Source: Chitinophagales bacterium
GTDB lineage: Bacteria > Bacteroidota > Bacteroidia > Chitinophagales > CAIODY01
Reading direction: 5' to 3'
Assembly (NCBI GenBank): GCA_023251415.1
Contig: JAHEYX010000058.1
Span: 1 to 11,873, forward strand
Length of the DNA: 11,873 nucleotides
Shown here: positions 1 to 6,862 of the stretch, piece after piece
How the letters are laid out: each line of letters opens with the position of its first letter
Numbering within the stretch: the stretch's first letter is position 1
Translations under genes and position numbers: made by a program
The notes under the pieces: generated by a model
Databases searched by the model: none
Seen by the model: only the letters and a program-made list of their open reading frames with translations
What the model was told of the DNA's origin: nothing

Positions 1-76
1 TATTCCAAACTTTGATAAAGTGTTTAGTAGGCTCGTAATACATTAACCCGTTACCGTGCGTTGTTATTAAAAACCC
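1..76 (-). pseudogene. Continuation of the propeller protein in the -1 frame, running off the window
   Basis: Reading the minus strand from GGG at 76-74 gives an open frame to position 2 with the sequence GFLITTHGNGLMYYEP and onward. This is a typical propeller-blade motif (ITT.GNGL.YY.P) and joins the end of the upstream ORF (KYNNAGF) without loss of sense. The two frames overlap at a run of five T (five A on the plus strand, 69-73). A sixth T would restore one frame. The minus strand also reads G GGT TTT TAA here, which matches the X XXY YYZ pattern of -1 slippery heptamers, so recoding is a less likely alternative to an indel or sequencing error. Confidence 0.8.
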
Positions 77-1575
77 GCATTGTTGTACTTTACAATCTTT
101 GTAATACGATACGGGTAATTGGTTGTAATGCCTGCTATTGGTGCCAGCTTATTCGTAGTTAAATCAAGCGTATACAAACCACGCATTCCCCCGACTAGTA
201 ATTGTTGCCCATTAAAAAAAGCTAAGGCATTGAAACGTTGATCTTCAACTAATGTTGTTGTTTTATTGCTAGTAAAATCAATTTTAAAAATAGCTGTTCC
301 GGTGCAACCGTAAACACAGTCTGAAATAGCATCTACCAGTAGTTGTTTGGTTGCTCCACACTTATATTCTTTAAGCAAATTCCCATCGGCATTAATGCAA
401 TAAACACCATAATCAGCAGCAATTAAATAATTTGATTTGTATTTAACGATTTGAATTAAGCGGTTGTATTGGCTTTTAGTAATAAGTGGTATGCAGCGTG
501 TAGCTTTATCCGTAAATTTAACTAAGGTTCCATTCCCAAGACCTGCTAAGTAGCTTTCATTGTTCAGTTGAACGACACTGTAAATAGCATTAACCGGCAA
601 TCCATTTGATTTATCGTACAAGATGTTTCTAAGTGATTTTAATTTATATACCCCTTCACCTAAAGTGGTAATCCAACAGTTGCCTTCTTTATCGGTATAA
701 CACGAGCTAGCATTTTTGATGGCACTTATAGTCACCTTACTATAAAACAAGCTATCTACTATTAAAACACCCTTACCAATGATAGAAATAACCAATTCCT
801 TGTTGCCAAAATCATTGATGTTGGTTATTACCTGATCCGATTTAAAAATAGGTTTAGAAACAATCAAGTGATTGTCTTTCCACTCAAAATGGCTGATTTC
901 ATTATTCTCAAGGCACCAGTTTCCCGAACGTAATTGAAAAAATTGAGCCCTTTCAATGTTTGCCGGAATAGGATTTGGGAGCAGTGTTACGCGTTCGTGT
1001 TCAAGCAACAAAGCAACTTTAGCATTATAATAATAAACATTATTGGCTGCAATAAACAAATTAGAAGGATGTTCATCTATAAAGTTTTCAGCTATAGGAC
1101 GCATGGTTGCGCCATCATAGTAAAACAATTTGTTACGCGACTTAATATAGACACTCGTATCAGTTGGATGAATCAAAATTTGGTAAGATGCTGCCGGATC
1201 ATTCAAAAAATAATTTGCATACTTTTTAAAAGGCTCATAATTTGCAGTGGAGTATACTTTTCCATGATAGATGAAGCAGGGGCCTTGTTTGTAGCACTGT
1301 AGCCAAATTCTACCTGCCAAATCTTGACGAATCGCAAAAACTTCATTGTCAGGCAAGCCTTCTAAATTGGTAAAATTTTTAAAGTGTGTGCCATCAAAAC
1401 GACTTAAACCTGTTTCAGTTCCAAACCAGATATAACCGTCTTTATCTTGAAACGAACAATAAACTGTTGAACCGGCTAATCCATTTTCAACATTGTATTG
1501 CTTTAAATTGTATTGCTGCGCCTGTGCACGCCACACACCTACAATGACCAATAGAATAATGCAAAGTTTTTTCAA
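67..1575 (-). CDS. Exported two-component-regulator propeller sensor protein (broken 3' end)
   Basis: Signal peptide at residues 1-20 (MKKLCIILLV start, cleavage likely after AQA), then Reg_prop-like beta-propeller repeats of the G-x-I/C-W-hydrophobic-G-T-x-x-G-L type. Clear ones are at residues 47-61 (GYIWFGTETGLSRFDG region, followed by GLPDNEV) and 298-311 (GNCWITTLGEGVY); weaker ones lie near 343-353, 383-392 and 459-470. In Bacteroidota such propellers form the periplasmic sensor part of a longer protein, usually with a Y_Y_Y domain, a membrane helix and a histidine kinase. Here the frame stops at a TAA after 502 residues, but the propeller clearly continues in the -1 frame to the window edge, so this ORF is probably a fragment of a longer gene. 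The start is TTG at 1575-1573; no in-frame ATG lies close upstream, and the signal peptide fits this start. No ribosome site is visible. Ligand and output are unknown. Confidence 0.8.
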   Translation of the reverse strand: MKKLCIILLVIVGVWRAQAQQYNLKQYNVENGLAGSTVYCSFQDKDGYIWFGTETGLSRFDGTHFKNFTNLEGLPDNEVFAIRQDLAGRIWLQCYKQGPCFIYHGKVYSTANYEPFKKYANYFLNDPAASYQILIHPTDTSVYIKSRNKLFYYDGATMRPIAENFIDEHPSNLFIAANNVYYYNAKVALLLEHERVTLLPNPIPANIERAQFFQLRSGNWCLENNEISHFEWKDNHLIVSKPIFKSDQVITNINDFGNKELVISIIGKGVLIVDSLFYSKVTISAIKNASSCYTDKEGNCWITTLGEGVYKLKSLRNILYDKSNGLPVNAIYSVVQLNNESYLAGLGNGTLVKFTDKATRCIPLITKSQYNRLIQIVKYKSNYLIAADYGVYCINADGNLLKEYKCGATKQLLVDAISDCVYGCTGTAIFKIDFTSNKTTTLVEDQRFNALAFFNGQQLLVGGMRGLYTLDLTTNKLAPIAGITTNYPYRITKIVKYNNAGF

Positions 1576-1759
1576 AAGGGGGAATTTTGAAGCCCTTGCA
1601 ACACCTATCTTTTTTTGGAAAAAAGCAAATGAAAATCGAGTAATTTCAGCATCACATGTAATTTGTTGGTTAAGTCTATTGACTATTACTATAGCCTATA
1701 AATCTAAATAAATTGGCTATTACGAATAAAACACAGTGCTGTTGTGCTTTCTAGCTTTC

Positions 1760-1782
1760 AAGAGTACCTGCATGTACTTCTT
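1760..1782. repeat. Imperfect hairpin between the barrel gene and the propeller gene
   Basis: AAGAGTAC, six-base loop, then GTAC-T-TCTT: eight pairs with one bulged base. It starts about 14 bases past the stop of the 1797-2438 gene on the minus strand. No T-run follows, so it is not a standard terminator; it may slow transcription or protect an mRNA end. It could also be chance. Confidence 0.25.
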
Positions 1783-1796
1783 TATTGTTCTCAAAA

Positions 1797-2438
1797 CTAA
1801 AAATTGAATCCCAATTGCAAGGCATATTGCATCAGCATATCATTTGTACCGGCTATACGTTTATCTAATTTATCTGTGCTGAAGTAGGCAAAACCGAGTG
1901 AATAGGTCAAACTAAATTTCGAATTAAAATTATACCGTACTCCTAAGCCGGCATTTAGCGATCCGAAATAACCGGTATTAGCTCTTGTTTTATTGTGCCA
2001 CCAATATTCAGAAAGATGATTAATACCAACCCCGGCAAATACATACGGAGCAAAACGGGCCTGTTCCTTCAATAAATAGCCATTTGCAAATTTATAATTA
2101 CTGCTTATTCGTAATGAAGATAAGCGCCCTAACATATTTAATATTTCGGTTCCATCCGAACGTAAAACCGGCTCATCGGCTTCGCGACAGTGACCATAAT
2201 CACCGAAAGTAAATGCTCCCGCCATATCTATTGATTTGTTGATGTAGCGACTGTAATTGATACCGGCAAAGCCATACCATTCTTCATCGAGTTTAAACCA
2301 AACGCTTCCCAAATCACCTTTATAACCTTCACTTCCTCCTGAAACAGCAAAGTAATTTTTGTTTTGAATGGTTTGTGAATTCGTAGTGCTAGCAATCAAA
2401 AATAAATTTAAGAGCAGCAAAAAACAAAGCTTTTTCAT
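1797..2438 (-). CDS. Small outer-membrane beta-barrel protein
   Basis: 213 residues. A Sec signal peptide (MKKLCFLLLLNLFLIAS, cleavage near residue 21) is followed by alternating amphipathic strands rich in Tyr, Phe and Gly, such as WYGFAGINYSRYI, APYVFAGVGINHL, GSLNAGLGVRYNF and KFSLTYSLGFAYF. The chain ends in LQLGFNF with a terminal Phe, the usual signal for outer-membrane barrel insertion. Size and strand pattern suggest an 8-stranded barrel of the general porin/OmpA-barrel type used in Bacteroidota; I see no OmpA peptidoglycan-binding domain. Start is ATG at 2438, with a candidate promoter about 55 bases upstream. Function (small pore, adhesion or structural) cannot be told from sequence. 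It is separated by over 200 bases from both neighbours, so it is probably transcribed alone. Confidence 0.85.
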   Translation of the reverse strand: MKKLCFLLLLNLFLIASTTNSQTIQNKNYFAVSGGSEGYKGDLGSVWFKLDEEWYGFAGINYSRYINKSIDMAGAFTFGDYGHCREADEPVLRSDGTEILNMLGRLSSLRISSNYKFANGYLLKEQARFAPYVFAGVGINHLSEYWWHNKTRANTGYFGSLNAGLGVRYNFNSKFSLTYSLGFAYFSTDKLDKRIAGTNDMLMQYALQLGFNF

Positions 2439-2492
2439 GGTAGTGCAATTTTATGCATTAAATTTATATATATTTATTGAAATCAAAAAAAT

Positions 2493-2525
2493 ATAAAGTA
2501 TATTTTCTTTAATACACGGACCAAA
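2493..2525 (-). promoter_or_regulatory. Candidate Bacteroidota-type promoter for the barrel gene
   Basis: Minus strand: TTTG at 2525-2522, 21 bases, then TACTTTAT at 2500-2493 (6 of 8 to a TAnnTTTG-like -7 element). Position fits transcription of the gene starting at 2438. Motif match is moderate and the region is AT-rich. Confidence 0.3.
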
Positions 2526-2610
2526 CTAACCTTACTTAGTGATTAAAGCTTAACAAAAAATACGATAACCGCTTCCTAACTTGATTAGCGCATCTTCATG
2601 AACCAAATTC

Positions 2611-2638
2611 CATTACTGCATCTTTACTAATAGTAATG
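2611..2638. repeat. Inverted repeat downstream of the fusion beta-lactamase gene
   Basis: CATTACT at 2611-2617 and AGTAATG at 2632-2638 are perfect 7-base arms around a 14-base loop. It lies just past the stop codon (2651) of the fusion gene on the minus strand. No T-run follows, so a terminator role is only a guess. Confidence 0.25.
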
Positions 2639-2650
2639 CTAACTTAGCAA

Positions 2651-4111
2651 TTATTTGCCTTTTAAAAGTTTTAACGTATGCTCCAATCCTTGATTAGAAG
2701 ACCAGCCTAAATGACCCGGTATTACAAATTTAGGATTCGGGTAATGCAGCATCAACTGTTGTATGGTAGCAGGCCATGCTTTAAGATTAGCGTCAGCAAT
2801 ATTACCAAGTCCTTCCGATTCGGTACTTTTAATTAAGCATCCACCATATAAAATTTGTTCATCGGCACACCAAATAACGATATTGTCTTTGCTATGCCCT
2901 TCACCGGCATAATAGGTTTGAAAGCTATGCTTACCGAAGGAGAAGCTTGTATCCTTACTAAAATAGTGCGATGCCTGTTTTTCATTATACAATTTACATA
3001 AATCGAAAGTTTGTTTAGAAGAGTAGGTTGGAATACCCTGGCCGGTAAAGTAAGCCAATCCGGCGGTTCTATCGCTGTGGTAATGGGTTGCGATACATGC
3101 AATCACATTTTTATCGTGCCGATTCGCGATGCTGTCTCTTAAGGGCTGAAACTGAGGAGTATCCCAGGGCGTGTCAAACAATACTACTCCGCTATCCGTT
3201 ACACAATACATGCTGTTTGAAGGAAAAGGAGCACCATTGATAGTTCGATACGAGGTATATATATAATAATCACTACAAAGTTGGGTGATCGATAAACATT
3301 TGGTAGTAAGTTGAAGGTCATCCAATATTTGATAGCAAATTTCTTGTCGTGCGCGTGCAAAGTCGTTATTGTTATAATCTGCAGTTTGAATACAATTAAC
3401 GAAGTAGTAGACCTGCCCGTTCTTTTCTAAATATCCGACATACCAACCGATATCTTTATTGTCTTGTGCGCCCCAGCCTGTTTTTGAGCTAATGGTGTAA
3501 AATGGGGTTTGTTCAGCTATCATTATCTTTTTTACAATATCCATACTACGTTGTGAAAACGGGAGCTTGTTGTTGTACAATCGTTTTAGAAAATCAATTT
3601 CCTGTTCGGGACTAATGCGCAATCCACCACTGAGCCAGAATTTATCAATACCACCACTGGTATCCGCATTACCAAAATTGGCTTTATCTAGCCAGTATTT
3701 CATTCGGGTTTTACCCACGCGTCGGGCCAATTCTTGATAGTACCAAACAGTTGAATTTTTGAAAGCTGATTTTAAATCATGGTTTTTATTCCAGTTTGGG
3801 TTTTGACGTACCACGCTATCCCATTGAATTACATAGTTTTCATCCTTAATTATTCCGGTTTCTAAACCTATCAATGAATTGCATATTTTGAAGATAGACG
3901 AAGGAGTAAAGGGTTGCTTGTTTTGTATATCATTATAGCTTATATATTTACTCTGGCTTTGGTCGTAGAGTAAAACCGAGCCTTCTACCCTATATTGCTC
4001 ATAGTATTTCTTAAAATCGTTTCTTAATTCAACATTGGTTTGTTGTGCTGAAACCAGGGTTGAAATAAAAAGGAATGTTATAAGGTAACAAAGTTGAAAG
4101 GGGGATTTCAT
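2651..4111 (-). CDS. Fusion of class D (OXA-type) serine beta-lactamase and subclass B1 metallo-beta-lactamase
   Basis: 486 residues in one uninterrupted frame. Residues 1-22 are a Sec signal peptide (cleavage after VSA). Residues about 25-268 form a class D enzyme: the S-x-x-K motif S72-I-F-K75 in PSSIFKICNSLIGLETG, S120-T-V122, F146-G-N148 (YGN motif with Phe), W159 and K210-T-G212, followed by WYVGYLE. Residues about 275-486 form a subclass B1 enzyme: DTPWD (313-317), zinc ligands H343, H345, D347 (THYHSD), H406 (GEGHSKDN), C425 (YGGCLIKS) and H467 (IPGHLGW), plus substrate-contact residues K428 and N437. The second domain has no signal peptide of its own and is joined by a linker of only a few residues. 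Class D enzymes acylate an active-site serine helped by a carboxylated lysine; B1 enzymes hydrolyse beta-lactams, including carbapenems in many members, with two zinc ions. Likely a secreted periplasmic protein with two active sites. Start is ATG at 4111, just downstream of a good promoter match. No BlaR/BlaI or AmpR regulator is nearby. Confidence 0.92.
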   Translation of the reverse strand: MKSPFQLCYLITFLFISTLVSAQQTNVELRNDFKKYYEQYRVEGSVLLYDQSQSKYISYNDIQNKQPFTPSSIFKICNSLIGLETGIIKDENYVIQWDSVVRQNPNWNKNHDLKSAFKNSTVWYYQELARRVGKTRMKYWLDKANFGNADTSGGIDKFWLSGGLRISPEQEIDFLKRLYNNKLPFSQRSMDIVKKIMIAEQTPFYTISSKTGWGAQDNKDIGWYVGYLEKNGQVYYFVNCIQTADYNNNDFARARQEICYQILDDLQLTTKCLSITQLCSDYYIYTSYRTINGAPFPSNSMYCVTDSGVVLFDTPWDTPQFQPLRDSIANRHDKNVIACIATHYHSDRTAGLAYFTGQGIPTYSSKQTFDLCKLYNEKQASHYFSKDTSFSFGKHSFQTYYAGEGHSKDNIVIWCADEQILYGGCLIKSTESEGLGNIADANLKAWPATIQQLMLHYPNPKFVIPGHLGWSSNQGLEHTLKLLKGK

Positions 4112-4136
4112 TGTGTAGTGGCAATTAGAAGTAGTA

Positions 4137-4166
4137 TAAAGTTATACAATACCTATTAAGGCACAA
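4137..4166 (-). promoter_or_regulatory. Candidate promoter for the fusion beta-lactamase gene
   Basis: Minus strand: TTG at 4166-4164, 19 bases, then TAACTTTA at 4144-4137 (7 of 8 to TAnnTTTG). The predicted transcript start is about 20 bases before the ATG at 4111. Spacing and sequence fit the Bacteroidota housekeeping promoter. Confidence 0.45.
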
Positions 4167-4232
4167 CTAATTTAAGTAGAAATGTTTAATCCACCCAACT
4201 TTTAAATTATACGACTACACAAATAATTTTAC

Positions 4233-4679
4233 TTAAGCCCCAAACTGGCGCAAATGGTGGTCGATGTGTTTATAGTCCAATTGCCCAATTTGTTCTTTGT
4301 TTAATGGTCCAAAAAAAGGATGAACAAATGCGCTATTCGTATAGTTCTCGTATTGTTTTACACGTTTAATCCATTCAGCTTTTTGGGCTTCTAGGTTACC
4401 GGTATAGGTTGGTTTCAGTAAGGTTGGACTGGTTGGAGAGTTTTTCCTAAAAGGTGTTTCGTCTTTTAATGCTTGTTTAAGAATAAACTTCCCAATTAAT
4501 CGACCAATAAATACACGTTTTACTTCAACAGCACCGGAGTACATGTCTTCGGCTATCGTACAATGGTTAATCATTTGCGCCACATCCATCTTACCCCAAA
4601 GCGCCTTGCTCTCGGGAGTTAATGAATTAATGCGTGCAATAAGTTCATTTCGGGTAGCACTATCGAAAACAGATTTCAT
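4233..4679 (-). CDS. DUF1569 domain protein (DinB-like fold)
   Basis: 148 residues from the ATG at 4679. The family hallmarks are in order: WGKMDVAQMINHC (29-40), RKNSPT (78-83), HPFFGPLNKEQIGQLDYKHIDHHLRQFG near the end. DUF1569 proteins are small helical bundles related to DinB/YfiT; H39 and the H138-x-x-H141-H142 cluster are placed as the metal-binding histidines in such folds. Their reaction is not established, so none is assigned. No signal peptide: cytoplasmic. The frame stays open 20 codons further to a TTG at 4739, but the extra residues are not family-like and the ATG gives the usual N terminus. A perfect TATATTTG element lies about 80 bases upstream, so the gene has a fairly long leader. 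It is probably its own transcription unit, since the next gene downstream has its own promoter. Confidence 0.85.
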   Translation of the reverse strand: MKSVFDSATRNELIARINSLTPESKALWGKMDVAQMINHCTIAEDMYSGAVEVKRVFIGRLIGKFILKQALKDETPFRKNSPTSPTLLKPTYTGNLEAQKAEWIKRVKQYENYTNSAFVHPFFGPLNKEQIGQLDYKHIDHHLRQFGA

Positions 4680-4759
4680 AATTATACGCGATTTTATGGT
4701 TGATGGAAAAAGCAAGTAGCCTTCAAATTCTGAAAACAACTTACTCCCCTATTCGCATT

Positions 4760-4789
4760 CAAATATAGTAGAATTTTTGATTGATTTAA
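4760..4789 (-). promoter_or_regulatory. Candidate promoter for the DUF1569 gene
   Basis: Minus strand: TTA at 4789-4787 (one mismatch to TTG), 19 bases, then TATATTTG at 4767-4760, a full match to TAnnTTTG. Predicted start near 4753, giving a leader of roughly 75 bases before the ATG at 4679. Confidence 0.4.
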
Positions 4790-5261
4790 TAGGAATGCAT
4801 TAGCAGTTGAAAGTAACACTTTTTTTTACCGGCTTAATGTGCACGATTGCCTTGTTTCGTAAGATAACAATTCATTATTTTTGACTTTTTAAATGATATT
4901 TTTTTATAAACTGTACCCATAGTTTTTTTGGTTTGAAGCTTTATTAAACAGTTCAAGCTTGAGACAATTTAGTTAATTACAGTATGGGGGACCATTGATT
5001 CAAAAAAAAAATTGTAATACAAAAATAAAATAAGGTAATGCCATAAAAGTTGCTAGAAGCCTGTAATCAGTAAAATAATTGACAACTATCAACTACTAAT
5101 GTTTGAAGGACTATAAAGCTCCTCAACAACCGCTAATCAAACCCATTAAAATAGAGGAGGTATTGTTTAAATCCACAAAGTACATAAACATTTTTTTTTC
5201 TAACACGGCTATATTCAAGAAGGAATAAAATCATTGGAGCCCAACAAGTGACAAGTATAAT

Positions 5262-5292
5262 TACATTTATTACGTTGAATTAAATAAATGTA
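5262..5292. repeat. 10-base perfect inverted repeat downstream of the broken lipoprotein gene
   Basis: TACATTTATT at 5262-5271 and AATAAATGTA at 5283-5292, loop of 11 bases. It sits about 65 bases past the stop codon at 5358 on the minus strand. The stem is AT-rich and no T-run follows; it could be a weak terminator or a protein-binding palindrome. Confidence 0.4.
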
Positions 5293-5357
5293 TATCCAAA
5301 AATCATAGAAAATGTGCCATAACTAGCGCTCTAAAAACAAGTAGTTGCAGTTTGATT

Positions 5358-5753
5358 TTAATTGATTATGAAATCGCCTAAATCTATTTTGTATTTCTCC
5401 CGCATTTGTTTATTAGCTTTGTCTACCTCGTGTTGGGCATTACTAATTTTCTTCATTTTAGGGACTGCTCTTTTGTTTAATAATTGAATTCTATTTTCAG
5501 TAGTAGACCCAAGTATAACTATTGTCAATTTAAACTCATTATTATAAGCCGATTGGAGTAATTTAGCCGCATACAATACTTTATCTTTATATTTAATTTC
5601 ATTATCGTACTCCTTGACTATAGTAGTTAAGCAGCCAATTTTAATTAAATTTTCCTTTTTCGCACTATCTAATAAGGAGTACAGTTCTGCCGTATCGATT
5701 ACAACTGATTTATCGGAATTAATTAATTCAATATCAGTTGCTATTTTTTCCAT
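5358..5753 (-). CDS. Downstream open part of the interrupted lipoprotein gene (131 residues)
   Basis: This is the part a gene caller would report, starting at the first ATG after the in-frame TAA; no ATG, GTG or TTG lies between the TAA and 5753. If translated it would lack the signal peptide and lipid-attachment cysteine and stay in the cytoplasm, so independent function is doubtful. No Shine-Dalgarno precedes this ATG. No family recognised. Confidence 0.4.
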   Translation of the reverse strand: MEKIATDIELINSDKSVVIDTAELYSLLDSAKKENLIKIGCLTTIVKEYDNEIKYKDKVLYAAKLLQSAYNNEFKLTIVILGSTTENRIQLLNKRAVPKMKKISNAQHEVDKANKQMREKYKIDLGDFIIN

Positions 5754-5891
5754 AAAATTATGTTCAGCAACACTTGAAATACTTTGTAGTCCTTGTATTA
5801 ACCCATATTCAGAAATCGCAATTGCATCATTTTAATTACTATTACAAGCAAAGAAAAAAAACAGCGAAAATAGTAGTAGGTATTGTTTCAT
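5358..5891 (-). pseudogene. Lipoprotein gene interrupted by an in-frame TAA
   Basis: From ATG at 5891 the frame reads MKQYLLLFSLFFFFACNSN, a lipoprotein signal peptide with C16 as the lipidation site, then TAA at 5834-5832 (codon 20). The same frame then runs open for 157 more codons to the stop at 5358 (NDAIAISEYGLIQG onward). Because both sides are in the same frame, one base substitution (for example AAA or GAA to TAA) explains the break; no indel is needed. The rest is a charged, mainly helical sequence (for example DSAKKENLIKIG, SNAQHEVDKANKQMREKYK) of no family I recognise. Intact, it would be a 177-residue lipoprotein. A full promoter match and a palindrome lie just upstream, so the gene was or is transcribed. 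The alternatives are a recent pseudogene, a base error, or stop readthrough. Confidence 0.75.
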
Positions 5892-5945
5892 TTAAGTTAA
5901 TTTAATATGGTAAAAAAGCATAATTAAATTGGTCAATCAAAAAGT

Positions 5946-5958
5946 TGTTGCGGCAACA
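5946..5958. promoter_or_regulatory. Palindrome at the predicted transcription start of the lipoprotein gene
   Basis: TGTTGC-G-GCAACA, perfect 6-base arms around one central base. It begins right after the candidate -7 element on the minus strand, overlapping the expected start point. The position suits a repressor site; alternatively it is a short stem in the leader RNA. Confidence 0.3.
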
Positions 5959-5964
5959 TTTTAT

Positions 5965-5992
5965 CAAATATAACAGAAATAGCTGAAATTAA
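5965..5992 (-). promoter_or_regulatory. Candidate promoter for the interrupted lipoprotein gene
   Basis: Minus strand: TTA at 5992-5990, 17 bases, then TATATTTG at 5972-5965, a full match to TAnnTTTG. The predicted leader before the ATG at 5891 is about 65 bases. Confidence 0.4.
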
Positions 5993-6284
5993 CTATAGCT
6001 GATTTAGACAATAACACAGTAGCCATTAACTTCTCATTGCTGTTGTGGTATAAGCTCCTTGTTTATACAACTCATAAGTAGGTATTAGTCTTTTTATATA
6101 TTTAAATCGAGCTAAATTATTGACGCATGATAGATACTATTTCGTTTCGGAACACAAATCTGTCAAGCAGTACTCCACTTATAAAGAAGCACCGCGCTAA
6201 AAATTTGCACAGTCTGCATTATTAAAAGTGGTCTGCACGCTTGCTTCATAACCTGGGTTATTTGTTTGTGTTTTACTTTTCCTA

Positions 6285-6803
6285 TTAAGGCTCGACTTTA
6301 ATTATTGCTTTTAACTTAAAAGTTTGTTGTCCCTTGTCAGTTAAAAAATAAGTTATTTTATTCGTAAAGAAGTCATTCATAAAATTCCAATCATTTGCTT
6401 TCATTCCACCATTTCCATTTTTATCAAGATTGTCAACAATTTTCAAATTACCAATAAATTCAAAATTGTCTCTAAACTTCATAAAGTCTTTTCTCCAAAT
6501 TAGTAGTCCGTATGAACCTAAAAAGTAGGGTTTAATCTCAGGGTGTAGAATCCACATTTGATTAAGTTGGATATCGGAATATTTAAAATAGTCATTCCTT
6601 GTATTTCCTATTCCCCAAAAGTCGCAGTTCAGGATTTTTTCGGTAGTCGGTTTTTCTTTGTCGTTATAAGTTAAAGCAGCAAAAGTGAAGTACTGTGGGC
6701 TTTTATCTTTAATTGTACTGGTGCAAAGCAAGACTTTATATTTTTCATCAGACGCTTTAAATGTCAATAAGTCACCTTGATTTATGTCTGTAATTTTCTT
6801 CAT
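6285..6803 (-). CDS. Hypothetical protein, unrecognised
   Basis: 172 residues, ATG at 6803, no signal peptide or membrane segment, so probably cytoplasmic. The N terminus (INQGDLLTFKASDEKYKVLLCT) looks like a small beta-barrel opening, vaguely like the GD-x-hydrophobic start of Imm26-type immunity proteins, but this is only an impression and no toxin gene is beside it. The middle is rich in aromatic residues (CDFWGIGNTRNDYFKYSDIQ, LGSYGLLIWRKDFMKF) and the end is basic. It reads as a genuine protein with even codon use. A TATGTTTG promoter element lies about 60 bases upstream. It stands alone in a gene-poor, AT-rich stretch, which fits an accessory gene. No function assigned. Confidence 0.7.
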   Translation of the reverse strand: MKKITDINQGDLLTFKASDEKYKVLLCTSTIKDKSPQYFTFAALTYNDKEKPTTEKILNCDFWGIGNTRNDYFKYSDIQLNQMWILHPEIKPYFLGSYGLLIWRKDFMKFRDNFEFIGNLKIVDNLDKNGNGGMKANDWNFMNDFFTNKITYFLTDKGQQTFKLKAIIKVEP

Positions 6804-6862
6804 AGCGTTATCGATCTTTGCATTGCTGCTAACGAACTTTTAAGATGATTCTTACCGTACGC

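Larger units (their letters stand above)
4740..5357. other. AT-rich intergenic region without a supported gene
   Basis: About 620 bases. It holds the DUF1569 promoter candidate, a run of ten A near 5002-5011, the inverted repeat at 5262-5292, and a 6-base arm pair CTCCTC (5119-5124) / GAGGAG (5154-5159). A 28-codon minus-strand ORF (4920-4834, lysine-rich) has no recognisable ribosome site or family and is not called. GAGGAGGT at 5154-5161 resembles a Shine-Dalgarno but no convincing ORF follows. No tRNA or other structured RNA was recognised. Confidence 0.6.
5892..6284. other. Intergenic region without a supported gene
   Basis: About 390 bases. Besides the lipoprotein promoter and palindrome it contains a 14-base near-palindrome ATAACC-TG-GGTTAT (6248-6261), GTATAA/TTATAC arms near 6047-6067, and two copies of GTCTGCA near 6211 and 6231. 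The longest minus-strand open stretches are under 40 codons (one with ATG, 28 codons, starting near 6248) and match nothing I know. No RNA gene seen. Confidence 0.55.

Noticed and set aside
934..1302. Plus-strand ORF of 122 codons inside the propeller gene
   Set aside because: Shadow of the minus-strand gene; Cys- and Ile-rich composition with no domain.
4680..4739. 20-residue N-terminal extension of the DUF1569 protein from a TTG start
   Set aside because: The extra residues do not look like the family and the ATG at 4679 gives the usual N terminus.
4834..4920. 28-codon minus-strand ORF, lysine-rich
   Set aside because: Too short, no upstream signal, and composition expected from AT-rich noncoding DNA.
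5154..5230. GAGGAGGT as a Shine-Dalgarno for a plus-strand ORF starting with TTG
   Set aside because: Spacing to the TTG is too short, the ORF has about 21 codons, and other genes here do not use such sites.
6248..6261. ATAACC-TG-GGTTAT as terminator of the 6285-6803 gene
   Set aside because: The stem would be only five or six pairs and no T-run follows on the minus strand.
6801..6840. CGTTA / TAACG arms around the start of the 6285-6803 gene, resembling an integron attC site
   Set aside because: The 7-base core sites do not fit GTTRRRY and RYYYAAC, and no matching partner or integrase is seen.
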